Positions 1 to 6,420 of a stretch of DNA of 8,206 bases are shown piece after piece. Each line of letters starts with the position of its first letter. The stretch's first letter is position 1. A program made the position numbers and the translations under genes. Origin of the DNA: Chloroflexota bacterium. GTDB lineage: Bacteria; Chloroflexota; Anaerolineae; J102. The notes beneath the pieces were generated by a model that did no database searches, had not been told where the DNA came from, and was given only the letters and a program-made list of their open reading frames with translations. The stretch lies in NCBI GenBank assembly GCA_013152695.1, contig JAADFV010000070.1:2367-10572 (forward strand). Reading direction: 5' to 3'.

Positions 1-100
1 GGGGTTGAGGCGAAGGTGTGGGCGAGGGGGGAACGCAGGCCGTAGCCAGAAAAATTATCAGGAAAATTAGTCCTGAGAGGAAAAAACGATAGTTTTTCAT
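1..100 (-). CDS. Lipoprotein, N-terminal fragment (cut by window edge)
   Basis: Only the first 33 codons are present. The frame opens with ATG at 100-98, sharing bases with the selD stop (ATGA overlap), and stays open to the window edge. It starts MKNYRFF, followed by a hydrophobic core at about residues 6-18 (LSGLIFLIIFL), then ATAC with the Cys at residue 22, and then a Pro/Ser/Thr-rich tail (VPPSPTPSPQ). This is a classic type II signal peptide: Lys and Arg at the N-end, a hydrophobic stretch, a lipobox-like A-T-A-C and a disordered tether. The mature protein would be lipidated on Cys22 and anchored on the outer face of the cytoplasmic membrane. The function cannot be told because the main domain lies outside the window. 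The overlap suggests translational coupling to selD. I see no RBS better than the ribosomes ending selD. Confidence 0.72.
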   Translation of the reverse strand, partial: MKNYRFFLSGLIFLIIFLATACVPPSPTPSPQP

Positions 101-1158
101 TGCGATGACCTTGTCACGGTAATTCCTTGACCGGCAACGACCTCGCCGATATGCCAGAGGGAAATTCCGCGCGCCTTGGCTTCCGCCTGTATAGCAGCTA
201 CTTGCGAGGGGGGAACGGTAATCAACAGGCCGCCAGATGTCTCGGGGCCAAAGCAGAGCACCTGTTGCCATTCGGCTAGAGAGGGATCGAATTGGACGTG
301 AGGTCCAAAGTAGAGGCGGTTGTCAAAGGCTCCACCAGGATACGTCCATTCCTCGCCCAGACGCTCAGCTCCTGGCAGCCAGGGAAGGGCGTCGTAATCG
401 AGGCGAAAGCCGACATGTCCCCTATCGGTCATCTCCCAGGCATGTCCAAGGAGACTAAAGCCCGTGACATCGGTTACCGCCGTGGCAGCAAAATCCTGGG
501 CAAGCTCGGCGGCAATGTTATTTAGCTGCATCATACTCTTGGTAGCGACAGCAACTTCTGCCGCTGTGGCCACATCACGCATCAAGCCTGTCGTCACCAC
601 TCCTGCACCCAAAGGTTTACTCAGAAGAATTTGATCGCCGGGCTGAGCACCCCCTTTACGGGTCAATTTTTGCGGGTGAATTGCCCCGATCACAACTAAA
701 CCATATTTGGGTTCGTCATCTTGAATGCTGTGCCCACCAGCGACAGGGATACCTGCCTCGCGCGCCTTTTCTGCACCCCCGCGGATGATCTCAGCACCGA
801 TATCGAGAGGCAGTTTTTTGGGTAAAGCAGCAATGTTGAGCGCCATAATAGGACGCGCGCCCATAGCGTAGATATCGCTCAGGCTATTAGCGGCAGCAAT
901 GGCACCGTAGGCATAAGGATCGTCGACAATCGGGGTAAAAAAGTCGAGGGTGACGACGATGGCCAGGTCGTCACTGACTTGATAGACGGCGGCATCATCT
1001 GCCACATCTAAGCCGACAATGATATCGTCGTACTGCTGCTTGGCAAACGTTTGTTGGATGGGACGCAGAACCTGCGCCAGGGCCTCAGCGGCCAGTTTAC
1101 TCGCTCAGCCAGCACAGCTTGCCAGGCTGGTGAGACGAATTCGTTCTCTTTCAGTCAT
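97..1158 (-). CDS. selD: Selenide, water dikinase (selenophosphate synthetase) with Sec at the active site
   Basis: SelD makes selenophosphate from selenide and ATP. Selenophosphate is the selenium donor for selenocysteine and selenouridine synthesis in the cytoplasm. The frame runs from ATG at 1158-1156 to TGA at 99-97 and is 353 residues long if UGA at 1107-1105 is read as Sec18. The N-terminus, IRLTSLASCAGUASK, aligns without gaps to E. coli SelD IRLTQYSHGAGCGCK: U18 falls on catalytic Cys17, K21 on essential Lys20, and Cys19 is replaced by Ser. Further family motifs are ADDAAVYQ, FTPIVDDPYAYG, ANSLSDIYAMGARPI, AGGHSI, TDVTGFSLLGHAWEM and ETSGGLLI. Reading UGA as stop would leave a 302-residue product from an internal GTG (1005), without the catalytic loop. 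I see no Shine-Dalgarno sequence before the ATG. The gene probably has its own promoter and overlaps the next gene by 4 bases. Sec-containing SelD is known in other lineages. Confidence 0.93.
1061..1107 (-). promoter_or_regulatory. Candidate bacterial SECIS element after the selD UGA
   Basis: The UGA occupies 1107-1105. Downstream in the RNA, a 5-bp stem CGCAG/CUGCG (1076-1072 with 1068-1064) closes a GUU loop. It can be extended by GG/CC (1078-1077 with 1062-1061) with a bulged U at 1063. The top, GCAGGUUCUGC, is very close to the E. coli fdhF SECIS top GCAGGUCUGC. The apical loop lies about 33 bases after the UGA, within the range reported for bacterial SECIS elements (about 16-37). A competing hairpin, GGCC-GCUGA-GGCC at 1093-1081, lies nearer to the UGA. 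Both hairpins lie inside coding sequence, as expected in bacteria. The fold was judged by eye; no energy was computed. Confidence 0.6.
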
Positions 1159-1194
1159 GGAGATAGTACAATGAAGTAGGGTTGGATGGAGTTG

Positions 1195-1206
1195 TGACGG
1201 CCGTCA
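1195..1206. promoter_or_regulatory. Perfect 12-bp palindrome at the selD promoter (possible operator)
   Basis: TGACGGCCGTCA reads the same on both strands. It touches the last base of the candidate -10 and covers the predicted transcription start of selD, a position where a bound dimeric repressor would block initiation. In RNA it could also form only a self-pairing site, since it has no loop. The regulator is unknown and a single copy of a 12-bp palindrome may be chance. Confidence 0.3.
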
Positions 1207-1234
1207 TTCTATCATGTGAGAATGTCGGTTTCAT
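1206..1234 (-). promoter_or_regulatory. Candidate sigma70-type promoter of selD
   Basis: On the minus strand, a -35-like ATGAAA (1234-1229, four of six consensus bases) and a -10-like TAGAAT (1211-1206, five of six) are separated by exactly 17 bases. The start of transcription would fall near 1199, giving a leader of about 40 bases before the selD ATG. This fits the 163-base gap between thiolase and selD, far larger than the other spacings in the window. The -35 is weak, so read-through from the mevalonate genes may also contribute. Confidence 0.4.
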
Positions 1235-1240
1235 AAATAA

Positions 1241-1320
1241 ACGGCAAATGGCATGAATCGTTTTTTATCGATCTGTTTTTGGCCGTAGAAAGAAGTTTAC
1301 GAACAGTGATGATACACTGC
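1241..1320 (-). terminator. Weak terminator-like hairpins after the thiolase gene
   Basis: Two inverted repeats follow the thiolase stop. The first, CAGTG/CACTG with a 6-base loop (1319-1304), begins 2 bases after the stop and is followed only by scattered Ts. The second is longer: ACGGC(C)AAA (1286-1278) can pair with TTTGCCGT (1248-1241), enclosing an AT-rich loop. It is followed by TTATTTAT. Neither is a textbook intrinsic terminator. Together they mark the likely end of the mevalonate transcript, with leakage into selD possible. Confidence 0.25.
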
Positions 1321-1321
1321 C

Positions 1322-2497
1322 CTAATCCTGCCCAACGAGGATGTGGGTGATAATGGTTGCACCAGAGCCACCGATGTTTTGGGTCATACCAATGTGTGCA
1401 TGCGGAAGCTGGTTGGGTCCAGCATCACCGCGCAATTGCTGCACCACATCGACGACCTGATAAACTCCGGTTGCGCCCACGGGATGCCCGCGCGCCTTCA
1501 GTCCCCCCATGGTTGTAATAGGAATCGAGCCATCCAGTGTAATGGCACCGGACTCGCCCAAAGCTACACCCTTCCCCCGCGAAACAAAGCCACAGGCTTC
1601 GAGAGAGAGAACGGACATGATGCTAAAAGCATCGTGTAATTCGAAGAGATCGATATCTGCAGGCGTGATTCCGGCCTGAGCATAGGCCTTGTGGCTGGAA
1701 AGGTAGGAAGCTTCTAAAAAGAGAGGATCGCTGCGGTCGTGGATGGCAAGGGTGTCGATGGCTGAAGCTGAGGCAGCGATGGTGACGGTACGTTTACCTT
1801 TGCCAAAATCAGCGGCGCGATCGGCCGGCACCAATACTAACGCCGCAGCACCATCACAAATAGGAGAGCTGTCCATCACATTGATGGGCGGGGCAACAAC
1901 AGGTGCATTCGTATAGCGTTCAGGCGAAATCGCCATGGGGAACATGGCATTGGGGTTGGCAACAGCATTGTGATGGGCATTGACAGGGAAAGGGGCGAAT
2001 GCCGAATGGGGGACTTTGTATTCATACATGTAGCGACGCATGAGCATGGCGTTTAAGGCCAGGAATGTGGCACCTTCTGCCACCTCGTACTCCTGGTCGG
2101 CGGCCAGAGCCAGCCCTGCCGTCGTCTCGGCGGGGAGAGTATCGGTCATCTTCTCCACCCCGGCCACAATCACGACATCGGCCATGCCACTGGCAACAGC
2201 CATCGTCCCTACGCGCAGCGCCGCTGCCCCCGAAGCACAAGCAGCCTCGATTTTTGCGGCCTCGATGCCGCGTAGGCCGACAAAATCAGCCAAAAGGGTC
2301 GCTAAATGTTCTTGTCCAGAGAGTTCGCCAGAAAGCATATTGCCGACAAAAAGGGCGTCTGCTGTTTCGATGCCGGCATCCTTCATGGCTGCGGTAATGG
2401 CATCATGCCCCAGGTGGCGTAAGGAGTGACCCCATAATTCTCCGACCGGTGTTTGGCCGATACCAACAATTGCAACGTCTCGCATGGTGTTATTCAT
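1322..2497 (-). CDS. Acetyl-CoA acetyltransferase (archaeal/SCP2-type thiolase)
   Basis: This 391-residue thiolase would condense two acetyl-CoA to acetoacetyl-CoA, the first step of the mevalonate pathway. The N-terminal motif is VAIVGIGQTPVGE. The acyl-accepting Cys is at about residue 87 in IEAACASGAAALR. The usual NEAF motif is HDAF (about 288-291), and the second catalytic His is at about 338 in KARGHPVGATG. The C-terminal CxG motif of classical thiolases is replaced by NIGGSG (about 374-379). HDAF plus a missing second Cys is the pattern of the archaeal acetoacetyl-CoA thiolase and SCP2-thiolase group, which partners with HMG-CoA synthase. The gene starts at ATG 2497, six bases after the HMG-CoA synthase stop, and so belongs to the same transcript. 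An ATG four codons inside is a possible alternative start. No clear Shine-Dalgarno sequence precedes either. Confidence 0.9.
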   Translation of the reverse strand: MNNTMRDVAIVGIGQTPVGELWGHSLRHLGHDAITAAMKDAGIETADALFVGNMLSGELSGQEHLATLLADFVGLRGIEAAKIEAACASGAAALRVGTMAVASGMADVVIVAGVEKMTDTLPAETTAGLALAADQEYEVAEGATFLALNAMLMRRYMYEYKVPHSAFAPFPVNAHHNAVANPNAMFPMAISPERYTNAPVVAPPINVMDSSPICDGAAALVLVPADRAADFGKGKRTVTIAASASAIDTLAIHDRSDPLFLEASYLSSHKAYAQAGITPADIDLFELHDAFSIMSVLSLEACGFVSRGKGVALGESGAITLDGSIPITTMGGLKARGHPVGATGVYQVVDVVQQLRGDAGPNQLPHAHIGMTQNIGGSGATIITHILVGQD

Positions 2498-2503
2498 AGG
2501 GCT

Positions 2504-3568
2504 TTATTTCATGCGGATTTTTCCGCGATAACGGAGGTAGGTGGCGTAGTCGATCACGGTACGCCGGGCGATATAAGATTCGGTGGTAGGAGCCAGTGTT
2601 CGCCGCTCAGGGAGATGTTCTGTCACCTCGAAGGAGATGGCATCACTGCCTGCGCCTGAACCAAAAGAAACAACAAGTATACGATCTCCCGGCTCTGCGA
2701 CATCTAGTATGGCCGTCAAACCCACGATTGAAGCACCAGAATAGGTGTTGCCGATACGATTTACCAAGAGACCTGTTTGCCACTGCTCCGGCTTGAAACC
2801 GAGCTTTTTGGCGGCGCGAGAGGGGAATTTGACGTTAGGTTGGTGTAAGACCACGTAACGATAGTCAGCAGCAGTACGGCCCATGGCTTCGAGCAGCATA
2901 CTGCCGGCGGTGTGAATATGATGAAAGTAGGCGGGATCGCCGGTAAACCGCATGCCATGAGAAGGATATTCGGCATGAGGGCGCCGCCAAAAGTCGGGGG
3001 TATCGGTCACATAGGAGAGAGATGCCTCGAAACGAGCAAGAGCGTGTGCTTGGGGGCCAATGATAAAAGCGGCACCGCCCGCACCTGCCGTGTATTCCAG
3101 AGCATCGCCCGGGCGACCTTGAGCTGTATCTGCACCGATCCCCATGGCGTAATCAGCCATATCGGAGCCCACCAAAGCAATGGCGGCAATCATAGCCTCG
3201 GTCCCGGCCTTACAGGCGAACTCCCAGTCGCCAGCTTGTAAAAGGGGAGTAGCCCCTACTGCCTCGGCGACAATGGTCGAAGTGGGTTTGACGGCATAAG
3301 GATGACTTTCGCTACCTACCCATAAGGCGCGTAATTCTGCGGGATCAATGCAGGCGCGAGTGATAGCGTTACGTGCTGCCTCGATGGCAATGGTGGCGGT
3401 ATCTTCGTCCAGACCAGGCACTGCCTTTTCTTGAATAGGAAGCCCGGCCGTGCCACCTGTCCACATTTGCGAAACTTCACTGGCAGGAAGGCGATAGCGA
3501 GGAATGTAGGCCCCGTAGCCGACAATGCCGACGGGACGAGATGGTTGTAGAAGTTCGGTTTTGTTCAT
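2504..3568 (-). CDS. Hydroxymethylglutaryl-CoA synthase, archaeal type
   Basis: The enzyme condenses acetoacetyl-CoA with acetyl-CoA to HMG-CoA, feeding the reductase encoded just upstream. The product is 354 residues, the usual size of the archaeal-type family and shorter than the eukaryotic and Gram-positive types. It opens with [15 protein letters not shown]. The likely catalytic triad is Glu87 in [12 protein letters not shown], Cys119 in [12 protein letters not shown] and His242 in [18 protein letters not shown] (about 273-280) and the glycine-rich [12 protein letters not shown] (about 299-310) close the thiolase-fold core. The tail, [11 protein letters not shown], is typical of the archaeal enzymes. 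It lies 90 bases after the reductase gene and 6 bases before thiolase. In archaea this synthase and thiolase are held together by a small DUF35 protein. No such gene is in the window. No Shine-Dalgarno sequence precedes the ATG. Confidence 0.92.
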   Translation of the reverse strand: MNKTELLQPSRPVGIVGYGAYIPRYRLPASEVSQMWTGGTAGLPIQEKAVPGLDEDTATIAIEAARNAITRACIDPAELRALWVGSESHPYAVKPTSTIVAEAVGATPLLQAGDWEFACKAGTEAMIAAIALVGSDMADYAMGIGADTAQGRPGDALEYTAGAGGAAFIIGPQAHALARFEASLSYVTDTPDFWRRPHAEYPSHGMRFTGDPAYFHHIHTAGSMLLEAMGRTAADYRYVVLHQPNVKFPSRAAKKLGFKPEQWQTGLLVNRIGNTYSGASIVGLTAILDVAEPGDRILVVSFGSGAGSDAISFEVTEHLPERRTLAPTTESYIARRTVIDYATYLRYRGKIRMK

Positions 3569-3658
3569 AGTTTAGGAGCAGGTAGGCGCTTTCGCACCAA
3601 TAGAAACTGTTTTTTATTAGAAAATTTCTTATAAACGATACCCAAGTGCGCAGTTGTA

Positions 3659-4822
3659 TCATTGTCGACGGGCATGCAGACGCATGTGCCCCCGCTGGAT
3701 ACCTTCTGTGACCAGGGCACGCAGGGCTGCCAGATTTTGCGCCAGCCCGGCAGCCACCATGATTTCGGAGAGAGTACGGGCATCAGGACTGCCCAAAATC
3801 TTGAGCGCAGCACGAGCGGTGGGGTGGAGCTTGGTCAAGCCGCCCACAGTCCCCACAGCCAGAGGTATTTCCAGGCGTCCCACCAACATGCCTGACTCCA
3901 GGTGCCACTCCGTGAGGGTACGATACTGGCCATCACGGACAGCATAAGCGTGGGCGCCGGCCTCGATAGCCCGCCAATCCTGGCCCGTAGCCAGGGCTAC
4001 GGCATCGATGCCATTGAAAATGCCTTTGTTGTGGGTCGCAGCACGATAAGGATCAATCCAGGCAAAAGCGTTGGCGGCAACAATATCCTCAGCTACCATC
4101 TCGCCTGAAAAAAGTTCTTCTTCTAAGGCAGAGAGAGGAATGCAGCAGGTAGCCCAGGCGCGGCGCCGGTCGCTGAGATTAGAAAGGATACGGAGAAGGA
4201 CTCGTCCACCACTGAGGTTTTCCAGCTCAGGGGCGAGGGTTTCACAGGCGGTGTTGATGGCATTGGCCCCCATGGCGTCGCGCGTGTCCATGAGAAGATG
4301 CACGATGAGCATGGGCCCGGCGGGAGTATCGGAGAAGTACCGTACTTGCAGGTCGAGTGGACCTCCTCCCAGCTTCTTTATTGTGGGATGAAGGTGTTCT
4401 ATTTTCTCCAGCAACTCTTCTTTGTGCGCACGAATCCGCAAAATAGCAGTCTCGGGGTCAGCGACATCGAGTAGCTGAATCTGACCGGTCATCACCGGTT
4501 TAGTGCTACCTGTACGAAAACCGCCTCCTCTTCGTACTAATCTGGCGGCATTGGCCATGGCAGCTACGACCGAGGGCTCTTCGATCACGAGGGGGATCAT
4601 AAAATCGCGCTCGTTGATGATAAAATTCGGAGCAATAGCCAGGGGCAGCGTGTAAAGGCCTACAACATTTTCGATGAGCTTATCAGCCGTGGCTATATCC
4701 AGCCCTCCTTCCAGGGCGGCACGTTCCTCGGCGTCGAGCTCGGCCCATACGGAAACAAGCTGCTGGCGTTGGGCAGGATTGAGTCGATAAAAGCCGCTTA
4801 CGCGGCTGCTGCGTGAAGTCAT
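3659..4822 (-). CDS. Hydroxymethylglutaryl-CoA reductase, class II (degradative-type fold)
   Basis: This enzyme reduces HMG-CoA to mevalonate with two NAD(P)H, the committing step of the pathway. It has the class II soluble form with no membrane anchor. From ATG 4822 it has 387 residues. Catalytic residues match Pseudomonas mevalonii almost number for number: Glu82 in VIEEPSVVAA (E83), Lys266 in ATHNKGIFNGID (K267), Asp282 in TGQDWRAIEAG (D283) and His379 in EGIQRGHM (H381). MDTRDAMGAN and PLAVGTVGG are also present. The frame is open to an ATG at 4888, but that ATG overlaps a -10 element, and the 22 extra codons run through a terminator hairpin, so I chose 4822. No Shine-Dalgarno sequence is visible. 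The protein stops 8 residues after the catalytic His and lacks about 40 residues that form the mobile flap. The residue equivalent to NADH-selecting Asp146 is His, so cofactor choice is open. Confidence 0.92.
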   Translation of the reverse strand: MTSRSSRVSGFYRLNPAQRQQLVSVWAELDAEERAALEGGLDIATADKLIENVVGLYTLPLAIAPNFIINERDFMIPLVIEEPSVVAAMANAARLVRRGGGFRTGSTKPVMTGQIQLLDVADPETAILRIRAHKEELLEKIEHLHPTIKKLGGGPLDLQVRYFSDTPAGPMLIVHLLMDTRDAMGANAINTACETLAPELENLSGGRVLLRILSNLSDRRRAWATCCIPLSALEEELFSGEMVAEDIVAANAFAWIDPYRAATHNKGIFNGIDAVALATGQDWRAIEAGAHAYAVRDGQYRTLTEWHLESGMLVGRLEIPLAVGTVGGLTKLHPTARAALKILGSPDARTLSEIMVAAGLAQNLAALRALVTEGIQRGHMRLHARRQ

Positions 4823-4831
4823 TTTTGCTAC

Positions 4832-4860
4832 AAAAAAAGTCCCACACGAGCAGGTGTGGG
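4832..4860 (-). terminator. Intrinsic terminator, possible attenuator before HMG-CoA reductase
   Basis: On the minus strand a perfect 7-bp stem CCCACAC/GUGUGGG (4860-4854 with 4847-4841) closes a 6-base loop CUGCUC. AC and then seven Ts (4838-4832) follow. It points only in the direction of the genes, since there is no T-run on the other side. It lies only 9 bases before the reductase ATG and about 165 bases after the stop of the upstream membrane gene. It could end the upstream operon. Because a strong -10 lies upstream of it, it could also be a regulated attenuator in the mevalonate leader. Confidence 0.75.
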
Positions 4861-4886
4861 CACCGTTAGGTTTGGATACGTGAAAC

Positions 4887-4895
4887 ATTATACCA
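4887..4895 (-). promoter_or_regulatory. Extended -10 promoter of the mevalonate genes
   Basis: The minus strand reads TGGTATAAT at 4895-4887: a perfect TATAAT with the TGn extension. This form often works with a poor -35. At 16-18 bases upstream there is no good -35 hexamer; a TTGATA lies 22 bases upstream, too far for standard spacing. Transcription would start near 4880. That gives a leader of about 58 bases that contains the terminator hairpin before the reductase ATG at 4822. The start near 4880 also rules out the ATG at 4888 as the translation start. Confidence 0.6.
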
Positions 4896-5025
4896 TGACC
4901 CCCCTTTCAAAAGCTATCAAATTACCGGGCAGATTGGTAGGGGCGAGGCCGCGCGATGTTGCTTATGGGAGTAACTACCTCTTGTTTCAGAAGAAAGGAA
5001 CGCCCCTCTTCCCCTAGCTATCAGA

Positions 5026-6420
5026 TCAAAAACGCGTGAGCCAGTCGGCCAAACGCAGAATTATGGGGTTGAGTAAGGCCGGATGAATGGAGAAAAATAC
5101 ATTGAGTAGCAATAAGGGAATAATCAGCCAGATCAAGCGGGCAGGCTCACGGCGCAAAGTAGGATCACGTAAAGGTTGGAAAAGAGCACGCTGCAAACGT
5201 ACGACAGCCAGGGTCATGACTAAAAAGGCCAACATAACGCCTAAGAAAAGGAGGGGGGTATCGATTTGGGTGAGCTGGAAGGTGGCAATGCGGATAGGGA
5301 AGAGGGCCCCGAGGGGCCAGCCCACCATGAAGAGAGCTCCCCCAACAATGCCCCAGGTGGCCACGGGCAAACGCTCACTGATTCCGTGGAGGTCCTGATA
5401 GGTGGGATTTTCACCAAAGCGTTTGTAAATAGCAATGATAGCGGCTGCAACGAGACAGAGAACAAGGGGACGAACCAAGAGTAACCACAGGATGCTCTGG
5501 GTGCCCACTTCGCCAGCCATGCTCCACAATAAGAAAGTAGCGCCATAATCCCAGAGGAGAAGATAACCCCAGAATTGTCCCAGGCGTTGGCTGCCGAAAG
5601 CAAAGAACGCGGCCCAAGCCATCTGACTAAAAGCCAACCAGGGCAGAAGGAGGGCCGGATCGGCATAATCGGTGAGGGTAGGGTAGAGTAAAAAGATACG
5701 CCGCACCAACAAGTACACACTGATTTGCCACACCCCTACGATCCAGGCGGCAGCAAAAGGTGGAGTTTCTTCTCCCAAAGAGACAATCCAACCGTGCAGG
5801 GGCACCGGAGTCAGCAATAAGGCAATACCAATCACAAGGGTACGCCAGGCAACAGGTTCAGAAACACCCGGATCGGCGCCCAAGGCTATCTGACTAAAAA
5901 CCCAGGCGGCGACGAGAAAGAGGGGGAGCGCCAAGATGGGAGACAATAAAGTGCGTAGAGCGCCGCGGGCAAGCCGGGGTCTAGCACCCTGGGCAGGAAA
6001 TGTCATAAGAATAGCTGCTACCACCAACCAGAAGGGCGCCAACAACAAAGGAGTACTGGCCAAAGCAAGCACCATAGCAGCAATAATCAGAGGAATCGAG
6101 GGAAACAGCACACGATCTGCCTCCATCCATCCTGCGATCAACCCAAACACGCTTCCCCACCCTAACAAAAGCAACAGCGAAGCCCGCGCCGACTCATCCA
6201 AAAGAAAAGTGAAGCCCATGAGTGAAGTCGCTTGGGTAGGATCCACTCTCTGTCCGAACAGAATAAAGGGTTCAGCCGTAGGCGCCTGCCATAAACGCCA
6301 GGCCAACACTGCCAATCCAGCTGCCAACACAAGACCCGGCAGAAGGGGATAGCGCCGCAATAGGCTGACAAGTAAGGTCAGTAGGAATAACCAAAGCAAA
6401 ACGACAGCTAGTAAACTCAC
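5026..6420 (-). CDS. Antiporter-like membrane subunit of a complex I / hydrogenase-4-type complex (HyfF/NuoN-like)
   Basis: The 464-residue protein is very hydrophobic, with about thirteen likely membrane helices. It follows the antiporter-subunit (NuoL/M/N, HyfB/D/F) layout. FTFLLDESARASLLLL (about 71-86) matches the helix 3 region. PLHGW (about 207-211) followed by ETPPFAAAWIVGVWQISVYLLVRR matches the PxHgWlpdA...aPtpvsa...Y.l.R block. DLHGISERLPVATWGIVGGALFMVGWP is cut here to DLHGISERLP (about 343-352), which matches the 'dl.GL..r.P' segment. The conserved helix 5 Glu and helix 7 Lys are absent, and the whole protein has one Lys (about 333, in a loop). The start is GTG 6420: it overlaps the previous stop (GTGA) and has GGAGGA four to five bases upstream. 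A TTG at 6441 is also possible but less likely. It is the last gene of its operon. The exact complex is not known. Confidence 0.72.
   Translation of the reverse strand: MSLLAVVLLWLFLLTLLVSLLRRYPLLPGLVLAAGLAVLAWRLWQAPTAEPFILFGQRVDPTQATSLMGFTFLLDESARASLLLLLGWGSVFGLIAGWMEADRVLFPSIPLIIAAMVLALASTPLLLAPFWLVVAAILMTFPAQGARPRLARGALRTLLSPILALPLFLVAAWVFSQIALGADPGVSEPVAWRTLVIGIALLLTPVPLHGWIVSLGEETPPFAAAWIVGVWQISVYLLVRRIFLLYPTLTDYADPALLLPWLAFSQMAWAAFFAFGSQRLGQFWGYLLLWDYGATFLLWSMAGEVGTQSILWLLLVRPLVLCLVAAAIIAIYKRFGENPTYQDLHGISERLPVATWGIVGGALFMVGWPLGALFPIRIATFQLTQIDTPLLFLGVMLAFLVMTLAVVRLQRALFQPLRDPTLRREPARLIWLIIPLLLLNVFFSIHPALLNPIILRLADWLTRF

Noticed and set aside
1006..1158. Reading the UGA in selD as a nonsense mutation (pseudogene)
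   Set aside because: The codon sits exactly at the catalytic Cys, known to be Sec in other SelD proteins. The rest of the gene is intact and SECIS-like hairpins follow.
3569..3658. A promoter in the AT-rich gap between reductase and HMG-CoA synthase genes (TATAAG at 3634-3629, TCTAAT at 3621-3616 on the minus strand)
   Set aside because: Neither -10-like hexamer has a convincing -35 at 16-18 bases. The region may simply be AT-rich spacer, though it also holds a small AGAAA/TTTCT inverted repeat.
3569..3662. A frameshift that would restore the reductase flap
   Set aside because: Translations of the other two frames downstream are rich in Lys/Phe/Ile and show no flap-like sequence such as ARNIAVVAGA.
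4823..4888. An upstream ATG giving a 22-residue N-terminal extension of HMG-CoA reductase
   Set aside because: The ATG lies inside the TATAAT -10 element and the added codons cross the terminator hairpin. Residue numbering with Met at 4822 matches the P. mevalonii enzyme almost exactly.
5936..6352. Long plus-strand open frame (138 codons) opposite the HyfF-like gene, and similar ones elsewhere
   Set aside because: They mirror real minus-strand genes, are Arg/Lys/Pro-rich with no motifs, and have no RBS or operon context. They are shadow frames.
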